Source: Odobenus rosmarus divergens (Eukaryota; Chordata; Mammalia; Carnivora; Odobenidae). Taken from it: 64,000 bases of DNA. Of the stretch, positions 11,058 through 23,426 are shown piece after piece. Positions within the stretch are counted from its first letter, which is position 1; the number at the start of each line of letters is the position of its first letter. The notes under the pieces were generated by a model. That model worked only from the letters and a program-made list of their open reading frames with translations, was not told the origin of the DNA and ran no database searches. Both the position numbers and the translations under genes were made by a program. Location of the stretch: assembly GCF_000321225.1 (NCBI RefSeq), contig NW_004450480.1, positions 4,456,130-4,520,129 on the forward strand, in the 5' to 3' direction.

Positions 11058-12299
11058 ATCAGCAAGCTGGAAGACAGAACGATGGACATTACCCAGAGTA
11101 CCAAACGAAAAAACATTTTGGAAGGTGACGATTCCTTAAGGGACAACTAGGACAATACCACAGAAAATAATATTCACGTTATACATGTCCCAGAAGGAGA
11201 AGAGAGAGAAAAAGGGCCAGAAAACTTATTTAAAATATAAAAGCTGAAAACGTCCCTAATCTAAAAGGAAACAGGTCCAGGAAGCAGAGAGTCCCAAATA
11301 AAATGAACCCAAAGATATCTACACCAATACACATTAGGATTAAAACAGCAAAAGTTCAAGATAAGAGACAATCTTAAAAGCATCAAAAAAAAAAATGATT
11401 CAGTCTTACTTATAAGGGAAACCCCAAAAGGCTATCAGCATGTTTCTTAGCAGAAACCTTGTAAGCCAGAAGGGAGTGGCAGGACATACTCAAAGAGTTG
11501 TGGGATAAGACTTCCAACTCAGAATTCTCTACCCAGCAAGGTTATCATTCAGAATTGATCAAGAGTTTTCTAGATAAGCAAAAGCTTGAGGAGTTCATCA
11601 TCACTAAACCAGCCTTACAATAAATGTTAAAGGGACTTCCATGAGCTAAAAAGAAATGGCATTAACAACAACAATAAAAACCACACAAAAGTAAAAATAT
11701 CACTGAAAAAGGTAAATATATACTAAAGGTAGAATGAGTCAATCATTTATAAAGAAAGTATGAAGGCTAAAAGACTAAAGTAATAATAAAATTAACTAAA
11801 ATGGCAATAATTAAAGTAGGCAAAAATAAAAAGATGTAATATGTGATACTAAAAATACAAAATGTGGTGTGTGGGGGGAGCAAAAATATAAGGTTCTGGA
11901 ATGTGCTCAAATTTATGTTGCTGCCAGCTTAAAACAGACTGACAGGTATATATTGGGAGGCTATATGTGAACCTCACAGTAACCACAAAGCAAAAACTCA
12001 TAGCAAACACCCAAAAGATAATGAAAAAGGAATCTAAACATAACACTAAAAAAAGCCATTGAAGTACAAGGGAAGAGAGAAAAAGAAGGAACAGAGAGAA
12101 ACTAAAAAACAGCCAGAAAACAATTAACAAAATGGCAATAAATGCATACCTATCAATAATCACTGTAAATATAAATGAACTAAAACTACAATCAAAAGAC
12201 ACATTGTGGCTGAATGGGTATAAAACAGTATCTATCTATATGCTGCCTATAAGAAACTCACTTCAGGAGTAAGTAAACACACAGACTGAAAGTGAAGGG

Positions 12300-12905
12300 A
12301 TGGAAGAAGGTATTCCATGCAAATGGAAATGTAAAGAAAGCTGGTGTGGCTATATTCATAGCCGACAAATAGACTTCAAAGATTTAAAGACTGCAATGAA
12401 ACACAAAGAAAGACATTACATAATGACAAAGGGATCAATCCAGCAAGGATATATAAGATCTATAAATATATACACACCCAACATAGGAGCCCCAGGATAC
12501 AGAAAACAAGTATTAACGGACATAAAGGGAGAAAGTGATAGCAACATAGTAATAGTAAGGGACTTTAACACCCCAGTTACATCAGCAGGTAGATCATCCA
12601 GACAGAACATCAGTAAGAAAACATGGACTTTAAGCAACATATTAGACCAGATGGACTTAATAGATGCATGCAAAACATTCCACCAAAAAGCAGCAGAACA
12701 CATTTTTCTCAAGTGCACATGGAACATTCTCCAGGACAGATCAAAGGTTGACCACAGAACAATTCTCATTAAATTCCAGACCGAACTCATAACAAGCATC
12801 TTCTCAGACCACAATGGTATGAAATTAGAAATCAATTACAAAAAGTGGAAAAACCATCAAAATGTGGAGATTAAACATGTTACTCAACAACCGACGGGTC
12901 ACTGA
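12300..12905 (+). pseudogene. LINE-1 ORF2 endonuclease domain fragment
   Basis: 201 codons covering most of the apurinic-endonuclease-like domain that nicks target DNA. Recognisable blocks are YTPNIGAPGYRKQVLTDIKG, the DFNTP motif, GRSSRQNISKKT, LDQMDLIDA and the C-terminal SDH motif in FSDHNGMKLEINYKK. The residue before DFNTP is Arg where L1 normally has Gly, and the N-terminal part of the domain lies in broken frames upstream. Confidence 0.9.
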
Positions 12906-13405
12906 AGAAATCTAAGAAGAAATTTTAAAAATACACAGAGACAAATGAAAACAAATACAACATTCCAAACTTTATGGGATACAACAAAAGTGGTTCAAAA
13001 AGGGAAGTTCATAGCAATATAGGACGGAACGACCTCAAGAAACAAGAAAAATCTCAAACAGTCTAACTTTACACTTCAGGAACTAGAGAAAGAACAAAAA
13101 ACACAGCCCAAAGTTAGAAGGAAGGAAATGATAAAGATGAAAATGGAAATAAATGGCATAGAGACTTTGCCCCCACAAAAAACCCACAAAAAACCCAGAA
13201 AACATCAAGGAAACTAACTTTTTGAAAAGGTAACAAAATTGACAAACTTTTACCTAGACTAACCAAGAAAAAAAAAGAGGGCTCAAATAAAATTAAAACT
13301 GTAAAAGAAGAGATTACAATTGATACTACAGAAGTAAAAAGGATCATCAGAGACTATTACAAACTATTACAAATTACATGCCAACAAATTAGACAAGTAG
13401 AAGAA

Positions 13406-13934
13406 ATGGACAAATTCCTAGAAACATACAATCTTCAAGGATTGAATCATGAAGAAATAGAAAATTTCAATAGATCACTTATTGGTAAGGACACTGAATC
13501 AGTAATTGAAAATTTCCCAACAAACAAAAGTCCAGGACTAGATGGCTTCACTGGTGAATTCTACCATTCAATAACCATTCCCATCCTTCTCAAAAATGCC
13601 AAAAAATTGAAGAGGAAATGCTTCCAAACTCATTTTATGAGGCCAGCATTATCCCAATACAAAACCAGACAAGGACACTACAAAACAAGAAAATTGCAGG
13701 CTAACATGCTTAATGAACAAAGATGCAAAAATACTCAACAAAATAATAAATTTTATTCAACAATACATTAAAATTGTTATACAAAGTGGTGCCTGGGTGG
13801 CTCAATTGGTTAAACATCTGACTTTGGCTCAGATCATGGTCTAAGGGTCCTGGGATTGAGCCCTGCCTCTGGGTCCCTGCTTAGTGGGGAGTCTGCTTCT
13901 CCCTTTGCCTCTCCCCTGCTCATGCTGTCTCAAA

Positions 13935-13973
<39 letters not shown>

Positions 13974-14520
13974 CACAATATGGTCAAGTAGGATTTATTC
14001 TAGGGATGCAAGAATGGTTCAACATCTGCAAATCAACCAACATGATACACCACATTAACAAAATGAAGGATCAAAATCATAAGATCATCTTAACAGATGG
14101 AGAAAAAAATTTGACAAAACTCAACATCCATTTATGATAAAAACTCTCCACAAAGTGGACATAGAGGGAAAATACCTAAAGATAATAAAGGCTACATGTG
14201 ACAAACTCACAGCTAACATCATATGCAAGAGTGAAAAGCTGAAAGCTTTTCTTCTTAGATCAGGAACAAGTTAAGAATACCCACCCTTGTTGCTTTTATT
14301 CAACATAATGTTGGAAGTCCACAGCAATCAGTCAAGAAAAAGAAACAAATGGCTACAAAGTGGAAAGGAAGAACTAAAACTGTCACTATTTGCAGATGAC
14401 ATGATACTTTATACAGAAAACCCTAAAGATTCCACCAAAACACTGTTAGAATACACGAATTCACTACAGTTGCAGGACACAAATCAATCTACAGAAATCA
14501 GTGGTGTTTCTATACACTAA
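13406..14520 (+). pseudogene. LINE-1 ORF2 reverse transcriptase fragments
   Basis: Two open pieces are separated by frameshifts and a SINE. 13406-13771 has FLETYNLQGLNHEEIENFNR and NKSPGLDGFTGEFY, the entry to the RT fingers. 14287-14520 has [17 protein letters not shown] with the catalytic FADD intact at 14389-14400. The linking region is interrupted by the SINE at 13786-13973 and by stops, so no RT can be made. Confidence 0.9.
13786..13973 (+). mobile_element. Carnivore tRNA-Lys SINE (SINEC)
   Basis: Plus-strand CAN SINE starting ggtgcctgggtggctcaatt, with a CT-rich 3' body and an (AAAT)n tail of about ten units (13932-13972). Inserted in L1 ORF2. I could not find a convincing target-site duplication, so the insertion may have involved a small deletion or the flanks have drifted. 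Confidence 0.95.
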
Positions 14521-15814
14521 TAACAAACTATCAGAAAGAGAAATTAAGAAAACAGTCCCATTTACAATTGGATCAAAAAGAATAGAGTAACTAGGAATAA
14601 ATTTAACCAAAGAAGTGAAAGACCTATATATACCAAAAACTATCAGATAATGAGAAAGGAAACTAAAGACACAAATAAATGGAAAGATGTTTGATGTTCA
14701 CGGATCAGAAGACTCATATTGTTAAAATGTTCATACTACACAAAGCAATCTACAGATTCAATGCAATCTGTATCAAAATTCCAATGGCATTCTGACAGAA
14801 CTAGAATAATTCTAAAATTTGTGTGAAACCACAAAAAGATCCTGAATGGCCAAAGCAATCTTAAGAAAGTACAAAGCTGGAGGTATTATGTACCCTGACT
14901 TCAAACTATATTACAAAGCTTCAGTAATCAAAACAGTACATACAGTACTGGCATAAAAATAGACACACAGATCAGTGGGACAGAACTGAGAGCCCATAAA
15001 TAAAGTTACACATATACAATTAATTTATGACAAAGGAACCAATAGAAAAAGGATAGCCTCTTCAATAAATGGTGCTGGGGAAACTGGACAACCACATTCA
15101 AAAGAAAGAAACTAGACAACTATCTTAGACCATACTTAAAAATTAAGTCAAAATGGATTAGAGACTTGAACGTAAGACCTGAAACCATAAAATTCCTAAA
15201 AGAAAAACACAGGCAGTAAGCTCCTTGATATCAGTCTTAGTGATATTTTTGTGGATCTGACTCCAAAGGCAAAGGAAACAAAAGCAAAAATGAACAAATG
15301 GGACTACATCTAAAAAGCTTCAGCACAGCAAAGAAAGTCATCATCAAAATGAAAAGCAACTTACCGAGAAAAGATGTTTGCCCACTATGTGCCCAAACAA
15401 GGGGTTCACATCCAAAATGCATAACAAATTCATACCACTTAAGGCCCAAAATAGGCTAATTTAAAAATGGGCAGAGGATCTGAATAGACATTTTTCCAAA
15501 GAAGACTTATATGGCAAAAAGGCACATGAAATGCTATTCAAAATCACTCATTATCAAGGAAACGCAAATCAAAACCACAATGAGGCATCAGTTTGTACTG
15601 GTTAGACTATCATCAAAAAGGCAAGAAATAACAAGTGTTGGTGAGGATGTGAGGAAAGGGGAACCCTTGCGCTCTGCTGGTGGGAATGTAAACTGGTATA
15701 GCCACTCTAGAAAACAGTCTGTGGAGATTGCTTGAAATATTAGGAATAAAACTACCATATGATCCGGCTATTCCACTCTTGGGTATTTATCTGAAAAATA
15801 CAGAAATACTAATT

Positions 15815-16026
15815 AGGGGCGCCTGGGTGGCTCAGTTGGTTGGGCAACTGCCTTCGGCTCGGGTCATGATCCTGGAGTCCCGGGATCAAGCCCCACATCG
15901 GGGGGGTCCCTGCTCGGCAGGGGGTCTGCTTCTCCCTCTGACCCTCTTCCCTCTTGTGCTGTCTCTCATTCTCTCTCTCTCAAATAAATAAATAAAATCT
16001 TTAAAAAAAAAAAAACAAAAAAACCC
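15815..16026 (+). mobile_element. Carnivore tRNA-Lys SINE (SINEC)
   Basis: Plus-strand CAN SINE with ggggcgcctgggtggctcag head and A-rich tail, flanked by a perfect 14-bp duplication cagaaatactaatt at 15801-15814 and 16027-16040. It splits the L1 ORF2 C-terminal region just after a PYDPAIPLLGIYLK motif (15728-15815). Confidence 0.97.
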
Positions 16027-16531
16027 CAGAAATACTAATTTGAAAAGATATATTCACCCCAATGTTCATAGCAGCATTGCCTACAGTAGCCAAGATATGG
16101 CAACACCCTAAATGTTCATGATAGATGAATGGACAAAGAACACGTGGTAACTATACACGATGCAATATTACTCAGCCACAAGAAAGAATGAAATCTTGCC
16201 ATTTGTGACAACATGGATAGACCCTGATGATATAATGTTAAGTGAAATTAGAGGAGAAAGAAACAGTATATTTAACCTATAAGTGAACAAAAACAAAACA
16301 AAACAAGACAAAAAACAAACTCATAGACACAAAGAACAGATTAGCGGTTACCAGAGGGGAAGAGGGTTGGGAATCCAAGGTGGCCAAGTATATGGTGATG
16401 AACAGTAACAAGAATTTTGGAGGTGATCACATTGTCATGAGTACCGATCTCAAATTATAACTTTGTACACCTAAAACGTATATTGTGTCATACACTCATT
16501 TTACCACAATAAAAAAGAAAAAATGAAAAAA

Positions 16532-16605
16532 AATGGTTAAGATGGTAAATTTTATGTTCTATGTATATCTTACTACATACACACCCCAACTTAAAAAAAA
16601 AAAAA
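16532..16605 (+). mobile_element. LINE-1 3' end, 3' part of the split element
   Basis: aatggttaagatggtaaatt then ttatgttctatgtatat is the L1 3' UTR end that continues from 9770, followed by an A-run (16592-16604). Together with 9206-9770 it forms one 5'-truncated L1 of about 640 bp. Confidence 0.85.
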
Positions 16606-17452
16606 GAGTGAGGTGTACTTCTGTAGCAAGGAAACAGATGACATACTACAAATCGGGCTGACTTACAAAACAAGTATGGGGGGAGGGCCACAGAACCAAG
16701 AGAAGTGGGCTGTTACCATGTCTGGGCCCACTTCCTGCAGAGTGTGCCTTGAGAGGGGTAGTGAGCCTCCCTCTACAGCCATAGCCAACCTGAGATAACC
16801 TCTCAGGGAGAAGGTGAGACATGACCCTCCAACTTCATTTTCCTTCCTCTTACCCTGACATCCTGCACAGCGCTCCCATGGCCAAACCCACTTAGAAGCC
16901 AGAGAGCACTGGACTGTTGTTTGGGTCCCTGGAAGAGAGCAGGGTGGAAAAGAGGGTGACAGATGTGAGAGGCAATCAAGATTCAGCAAAATCCCTACAC
17001 ACTGGAATGGAGAGAATGTCCAACATTGCTGAAAGAAAAACAGCAATTTGCAGGCCAGAGAATCCACTATTACGTGATTCATGGTAGGGGGAGGGGGACC
17101 ACCCCAGTAAGTGTATATTCTACCAGTAAATGAAGAATGGAGTCTAAAGGGATAAATACCACCTGGTAAGAGATGTCTGGGGCAGAGATGAAGGGAAGTC
17201 AAAAGGGACTTTGGACAGATGTGTAATTTTTCAAAGATTTTCAAGAAAAATGTGCTCATGTGCCACTTATACAGTTCAATGTTAATAAGAAATGGGTAAA
17301 TGCAGTCATTTCATTTGTTTTTATGAAATGCAGATACCTCTAGCTCTTACAAAATTGGATTAGGTAGCCTACATGTAGACACGTCCTAGAGGCTTTAAGT
17401 GAGTAAAATGTTACAACAGAAAAGTTCTGTCATATCAAGCTATGTCTGTATC
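16606..17452. other. Unique sequence, no gene seen
   Basis: A 198-codon minus-strand frame (16663-17259) is long but its translation shows no domain, and the other strand is also partly open. I treat it as chance. No repeat family is recognised. Confidence 0.5.
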
Positions 17453-17585
17453 AGTGGTTCTCAAAGTGTGGTTCCTGGATCAGCAGCATCACATCACCTG
17501 GGAACTTGATAGAAATACATATGTTCAGGCCCAACTCCAGGCCGACTGAGACAGAAACTTTGGGACTGGCCATTTGGGGATAGAG
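17453..17585 (+). mobile_element. hAT-Charlie MER5A-type fragment
   Basis: cagtggttctcaaagtgtgg, then cagcagcatcacatcacctg and ggaacttgatagaaata match the left half of MER5A, a non-autonomous hAT DNA transposon. The right terminus is missing. Confidence 0.88.
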
Positions 17586-19019
17586 TTGCACGGGCTATCG
17601 TGGGGGGTCAAAAGTTCAAGAGAAGATGTTGCTGGGTCCTGTGAGCCAGAGCTGCCATGTACAGTAGAATAGGCTACACACTGCACAACTGAAAGAGGCA
17701 CTATTCATACAGATTATGATGAGAATGATGCCTCCCAGGGCTGTGCAGTGCAAAACCTGCATTCTATACCTGGCAGTTTTTAAAATAGAGGGAAACCCAC
17801 AGAAGCGTTTCAAGCAGGAAAGAATACATGATTTGTATTTGAGAAGCTATCACTGGCATGAGGGTAGGAGAGAGGCAAAGGGGAGCTACATGTAGTCAGT
17901 CTATCTTGTGTATACCCTCGTGGCTGTTTGTGAGCTGCATCACGGGTGAACTAAAGTAAAAGACACCTTAAATGGAATCCAAGTTGTCCTTATAGCCAAA
18001 ACTCAAATTCAGGCTACCAGATACTTGGGTCTAGATTAGCAGAAGAACGGGGCAAAGGAAAAGAAAGACTATCAAAGACCTGCAGGCTAATTAAGTATAG
18101 AGAGACTGAGAGAGAGAGAGATTGAGAGACAGAGGGAAAGATGGGGAGGCAGAGTAGAGGTAAATGGGTCTTGCAGAGGAAGAGATGAGCTCTTCGGGAA
18201 GATAGCTGGAGGAAGAAACACAAAGCCAGGGGACAGGTCTAACTGGAGATATTGACCTGCAAGCCATCAGCACCCAGATGGTAGTGAAACCACAAGTGAG
18301 GATAAGATCAGTCGAGGGGAATGCGTAAACACTGGAAAAGCAGGGTGTTAGGGACTGAGCCTGCAGAAGCTCTACATTTAAGAAGCACAGGGGCTGGTGA
18401 AAAAGTGGGTTGCATGTGGTATGAAAGCCAGGAGGCTGGAAAAAACTAGCACAACCACAACAACACACAACCAAAGATCTATTGGCATGGGAGGGTCAAG
18501 AGTTTAATTCAAGCAAGACATGTCAGCAAGAAAAAAAGGAGACAAGCACAAGGAAGCTTTACCCAAGTTCTCTGTCCCTGGGGAGCGTTCTGCTGCTGGT
18601 AGGCTCTTTAAACTGGTCAGTGTGCACGCAGTGCCACTGGCCCCTAGCCCCTGCACAGCCTAGTGTGAGACTTCATGCTTCTGGACACCTCTTCCAGGGC
18701 CAATGCACAACCACCATTCCCCATTCATTCTCATTTTTGAGGAGGTAGATCAGCTGAGCAAACCTTCGCCAAGTTTCAGAGGAGGACCAAAATGTGCATT
18801 TGGGAGGAGTGGGTGGGCAAATGGCACTGGATTAAAAAGATGCTGGGTTTGCTTTCGTCTCCAGCACAGCAGCGTGGACTTGGGAATTCCATCCGATGAC
18901 CTAAAAACTTGTGACTCTCTTTCAAAAGACTGCATCCCCTACAAGACACTGAAGGGGAAGGGAGGCAGTTCTAGAAGGTCTGAGATTCCAGGAAACCCAC
19001 GATTCACCAGGAGCTTGCA
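17586..19019. other. Unique sequence with GA-rich patch
   Basis: A GA-rich purine tract lies at about 18101-18145. Several open frames of 60-130 codons overlap on both strands with no recognised domain. No repeat family is identified. Confidence 0.5.
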
Positions 19020-19250
19020 GGTGTCGATGATCCTGTGCATACTCTGTTGTAAGTCTGAAGTATTTTTCACATTGTGTTGCAATTGTTTTATTTTTTACCA
19101 CTTCCACCCTGCTACCCCTCTCTCCAACAAGGTTGTAAACTCTTCAAAAACAAAGGTTATCTTAAGCATCTCTGTATCCTTGCTACCCAAGCTGGGGCTG
19201 CTGTGCAGTCATCGGCCCCCCAAAATATTTGTTAAATCAATGTCATGGGA
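19020..19250 (+). mobile_element. L2 LINE 3' end
   Basis: The stretch with aacaaggttgtaaactcttc, then aggttatcttaagcatctct and gtatccttgctaccca, ending caaaatatttgttaaatcaa, follows the L2 3' end (agaatgtaagctccatgag ... tgtatccccagc ... aataaatatttgttgaatga). Diverged and non-coding; it explains part of the 184-codon open frame here. Confidence 0.75.
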
Positions 19251-19325
19251 AGGATGATTTGCAGAAGTGCGGCTGAACGCACACCTCTCCATTTATCTGA
19301 AGTTCTAAGAATTAATTTTGCTAAT

Positions 19326-19842
19326 CAGGGTTGGCAAACTATAGCCTCCTGAGTAATTTTGGCTGTGGGCTGTTTTGGGAAGGCTTATGAGGCTTGAAAA
19401 GACCAGAAAAGAAATTTTTTTTTGTGATGTGTGAAATTACATGAAATTGAAATGTTTGTGTCCATCAATAAAGTTTTATAGGAACACAACCACACCCATT
19501 CATTTCTGTATTATCAACAGTTGCTTTAGGGCTATATCAGTATTCTTTTTTATAAACTTCTAAAAAACATTTTATTTATTTATTTGACAGAGAGAGAGAG
19601 ACAGCACACCAGCAGGGGGAGGTGCAGGCCGAGGGAGAGGGAGAACAGGGAGCCCAATGTGGGACTTGATTCCAGGACCCTGGGAACATGACCTGAGCTG
19701 AAGGCAGACACTTAACTGACTGAGCCACCCAGGTGCCCCAGGGCTATATTAATATTGAGTAGTTGTGATAGAAATAGCATGACCCCAAAAGCCTAAAATT
19801 TTTATTCTTTGAGCCTTAATGGAAAAGGTCTGTTGACCCCTA
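19326..19842 (-). mobile_element. hAT-type DNA transposon fragment, split by a SINE
   Basis: The left part has cagggttggcaaactatagc and aataaagttttataggaaca, then ccacacccattcatttctgt; the right part has tgagtagttgtgatagaaat, ccaaaagcctaaaattttta and ggtctgttgacccct. These are the conserved blocks of a common mammalian hAT-like non-autonomous element with ACCCCTG/CAGGGGT-type termini; I do not assign the family name. The SINE at 19545-19739 interrupts it. Confidence 0.75.
19545..19739 (-). mobile_element. Carnivore tRNA-Lys SINE (SINEC)
   Basis: Minus-strand CAN SINE with head at 19739. Flanked by agggctatatcagtatt (19528-19544) and agggctatattaatatt (19740-19756), a 17-bp duplication with two differences, indicating moderate age. 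Confidence 0.95.
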
Positions 19843-20045
19843 ATATCCAGTAACACAAAATGAGGAGATAAACATGAGATATTTATCAGAATCTAATCTT
19901 CCTCACAAGTAGAGTTCTTTAAGACTTTCTAATCACTGACATGAAAACAGAAGACATTTTATCCGACCATGGGGCACGAACATCAAAACATCCTAGTGGT
20001 ATAAAGCAGCAGACTCAGGACTCGTAAGAGCTTGCATTGATCACT

Positions 20046-20230
20046 ATGCTATGAGAATGTCTGACAGGTTACTTCTTCCTAAGCTTCAGTCTCCTTGGCA
20101 GTAAAATGGGCACTATAAGACTTTTTCTCAGAAGGTTATTCTAAGCATCAAATAATACAATGCATTTTTACCTCTTAAGCTTGTACCTGATAGCTAGTAA
20201 GCATTTGATTAATGAACTACTATAATTTTC
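20046..20230 (+). mobile_element. MIR SINE
   Basis: acaggttacttcttcctaag, cttcagtctccttggcagta and aaatgggcactataagac follow MIR's taacctctctgagcctcag ... tctgtaaaatggg core, continuing to gatagctagtaagcatttg. Confidence 0.75.
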
Positions 20231-20303
20231 TTCATTGTCTTTGGAGGAATATTTCACTTTGATACATGCTCTTTGATATTTCCCTCTAAAATGAATTACT
20301 TAT

Positions 20304-20515
20304 GGGGTGCCTGGGTGGTTCAGGCAGTTAACAGTCTGACTCTTGGTTTTGGCTCAGGTCATGATCTTAGGGTCCTGGGATCAAGCCCCAAGTCGGGATC
20401 CACACTCAGCGGGGAGTCTGCTTGAGGATTCTCTCCCTCTCCCTCTCCCTCTGATCCTTCCCCTGCTCACTCTCTCTCTCTCTAAAATAAACGGATAAAT
20501 CTTGAAAAAAATAAA
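20304..20515 (+). mobile_element. Carnivore tRNA-Lys SINE (SINEC)
   Basis: Plus-strand CAN SINE with a gggtgcctgggtggttcagg head, a CT-rich body and an A-rich tail. Flanked by a perfect 17-bp duplication taaaatgaattacttat at 20287-20303 and 20516-20532. Confidence 0.97.
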
Positions 20516-20532
20516 TAAAATGAATTACTTAT

Positions 20533-21511
20533 ATCAGACTGCGGCTTTTACGTCTAATGATGAAAGTTGGATTATTACTCTAAGACATAACTGCTGACTA
20601 TGAATTCACTCAAACCTTAAGGATGAGTGTCTAAATAAAATGTTAGAGTCTTATGATAAAGATATTCTAGCCAATGAAATATGACAAGAAAAAAGCAAAT
20701 AAATGCTAAGAGAGATTTGAAAGAGAAACAATTCTCATGATCTAGAAATGACATGACAGACTACCTCAGAAAACCTTACAGTGAACTACAAACTATTTAA
20801 ATAGTCACCAGTTACAATAACTGTATGTACATTTAGACATATGCATATACACACATATGTACACATAGTGGTACGTGTACATACACACATATACACACAC
20901 ATAGAACACCAAACAGCAAAAGAAATGTGTAACAATTCTCTGCAGAAAGATACAATATGTTACTGAGGGGCACAAAGGAATGTCATAAAAAAATATGGAT
21001 CATAACACTTCAAATAAGTGAAAAACAGGACCACAAAAGCAGAACAGTTAGTTAAAGGTCCAAAGAGAAATCTGATGGCGTAACTACAGGGATGGAAGAG
21101 CTTCAAACAAACCTCAACCTCAGTATCACACAGCGGAATAACACACAGCCCTCCCATTGCTCAGATGTTGGCCAGTGCTTTCTGGAAGCTGTTTTCAGTT
21201 AGGCCTGAGCAGATGCAATTGGCAGAAAAGAAGCAGGGGGCTTTCGAAAAGCAGCAGGAAATGAACAGGCAGGGAGCACATTCACAGAGACCCTGGCAAA
21301 AGATCCAACGTGTTCTGTAAAAGGAGTTAGGAGCCTGGGAGTCGATTCTTTGGATTTACAAATCAGGAAGGAATAGTTTCAGGACGTGAAATACTTCTTA
21401 CACGCTGATAGATACCAGAGGCCACTCTTACCCTTCCCCGGAACCTTTCTGTTCACAGCGAACTTGTATTCTGGTGTTTGGGAAACATTTTGGACTAGAA
21501 GGGCTGACTTT
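20533..21511. other. Unique sequence with AT/AC-rich patch
   Basis: An impure (AC/AT) tract at about 20820-20905 (tgtacatacacacatataca and similar) is low-complexity. I see no gene or repeat family otherwise. Confidence 0.5.
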
Positions 21512-21521
21512 TCATTTAATT

Positions 21522-21732
21522 AATTAATTAATTTTTAAAGATTTTATTTATTCATTTGAGACAGAGAGATAGAGAGAGAGAGAGCATGAGCAGGGAGAGA
21601 GAAGCAGAGGGACAGGGAGAAGCAGGCTCCCCGCTGAGCCAGGAGCCCGATGTGGGGCTCGATCCCAGGACCCTGGGATCATGACCTGAGCTGAAGGCAG
21701 ATGCTTAACCATCTGAGCTACCCAGGTGCCCC
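21522..21732 (-). mobile_element. Carnivore tRNA-Lys SINE (SINEC)
   Basis: Minus-strand CAN SINE with head at 21732 and a tail seen as (TTAA)n plus aaagattttatttattcatt. A short 10-bp duplication tcatttaatt lies at 21512-21521 and 21733-21742. Confidence 0.95.
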
Positions 21733-21742
21733 TCATTTAATT

Positions 21743-23089
21743 TATAATCCTGCAAAAGGGAGACATGGCGACTGAAGACTACTATCCCTTTTATGGTTAA
21801 GATTGCAAACGTATCTAAGACTTTTGGAGACTAGGAGACAGTCTACCTGACAGACTTGAAAAAAAAAGAAAGGGAAATTTAAGTAGAAGCATGTACATAT
21901 TTTACCTTCCTGTAATACAAAATTCCTTTCTCCCAAAGATATTCAAAATCAGTCTTTAAAAAATGCGTAAAAACTGCACTGATGCATGTTACTGCTAGCA
22001 GCCTAAAGGAAATCACAGGGAGATTTGAACTTCCATCTGATTCACACATTAGCCGCACAAAACACAGCAAGTCCAGAAAGAGCAGTGACCTTTGAAAGTA
22101 GGTTGTGACCTCCACAAGCCACTCATCACAGGCTGCCTGTGCTGGATGCAGTGTGGTCAGGTGTGCCCTTGGAGATCAGAAAGCCTCTTTATTAAAAATG
22201 AAAGAGAACTTGATCTTCTCACACTGCTTTGATGTGAGATCAGCAATTTTTAATAAGAGGGTTTTTTTTTTTCCTGGATAGGGCCACAGAACCCAAATCT
22301 ATATTTAGAAGGGTATGTTTTCACTGGCAAGCTCTAGTTTAATTAATTGTGATTTATAAAGGAATAGCAAGGGTTAGTGACATGGTTAACCAGTCATGCA
22401 AATTAAAAGTGAACATAATCCTACTTTACATTTGGGGAAAATAGCTGGCGTAGCTCAGGAGGTAAAATGTACCACAAGAGGGACAAGAGATGTGTGATTT
22501 TCAATAATTTTTTTTTTTTTAAAAGAAACGTTACTTCTTGTGTCAGAATCAAAAGGCACAGGTAGGTACTCTCAGAAAGGTTTTCCAGGAAACATTTTTG
22601 GTGGTCTGCATGATGCTGCTCTGTGAAAAACAGAGCAAATAAATTAGCATTCATTAATTTTATGCATAGCGTGTTTCAGCATTTACAATTACCATGCTCT
22701 TTTGAGGACTTCCTTGCTCAGAATTATGACTCTGTTAAACCTCTTTTTTTTTTTTTTTAAAGAATGTATATAAAGGCAGAGGAACATCATTTTTTATGAA
22801 CACATGTCAGGTTCTAAGGAACCAAGCCCCATAAAAGACCACTAAGGAAATATTTGGAGGCAGAACTTCAAAACTTCTTCCTTCTGTTTTCCCGCATTTG
22901 GAAGAGGGGAGGGGACGGTGACATGTGGCCAGTTATAGGCATTCATGAAAAGACGAAATCTCTTTCATGCTTATAAATTTGAACATATGTAATAAAAAAG
23001 AGAAAACACGCCAGCCATAGAGGCAGCTGCAGAATCTTTCTTTTACTGATTGTGAGTTTTTAAGATTTGAGTATTCTTTCTCAGTCACC
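21743..23089. other. Unique sequence, no gene seen
   Basis: Contains T-runs at about 22509-22519 and 22744-22758. A tRNA A-box-like string at about 22447-22466 has no B box and is not called. The octamer atgcaaat occurs near 22396. No repeat family is recognised. Confidence 0.5.
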
Positions 23090-23426
23090 ATGTTCACTCC
23101 TTTTGAGCAGCTACTTTACAGGAGCTCCTGGTATAGAGATTTCTCCCACCTCCGGGCTTATACACCATGTCCCTTCCGTCTCCTCTGCTGAAGCCCTCTG
23201 TTCCTCGCTGGGCCCCTGGCTAACTGCAATTCTGCTAGATCTTAGCTCGAATGTCACCCATCCAGAGAGGCCTTGCCAGATTCACCAGGCTCACTTAGCT
23301 CCAACTTGCTTGTCCCTTTCATCTCACCGTCTCCTCTGTTCGTAGCACTTAGCACAGTGTGCTGCTTTTATGTTCCTCATGTTTGCTTATTTCTGGCCTT
23401 TCCCCACTGGATTCTGAGCTTCCTCA

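Larger units (their letters stand above)
9771..16531 (+). mobile_element. Near full-length old LINE-1, nested in another L1
   Basis: Begins with a decayed L1 5' end (gatgatggcataggaagatc), has a 5' UTR to about 10830, an ORF1 start at 10836, ORF2 endonuclease near 12180-12860, reverse transcriptase near 13400-14520, the C-terminal region to about 16270, and a 3' UTR ending accacaataaaaaag with an A-rich tail. About 6.4 kb after removing two SINEs (13786-13973 and 15815-16026), the usual full length. Flanked by an 11-bp duplication with one mismatch: aatgattaaga (9760-9770) and aatggttaaga (16532-16542). All frames are broken by stops and frameshifts, so it is immobile. Confidence 0.88.

Noticed and set aside
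15728..15991. 87-codon open frame with an IELPYDP-like start and a long leucine/serine-rich end
   Set aside because: It is L1 ORF2 running into the SINE at 15815; not a gene.
16663..17259. 198-codon minus-strand open frame
   Set aside because: No recognisable motif, overlaps other frames, next to an L1 tail. A frame this long is expected by chance in 64 kb.
22447..22466. String ggcgtagctcaggaggtaaa resembling a tRNA D-arm/A box
   Set aside because: No B box (GGTTCGAATCC-type) follows within 80 bp and no cloverleaf can be drawn.
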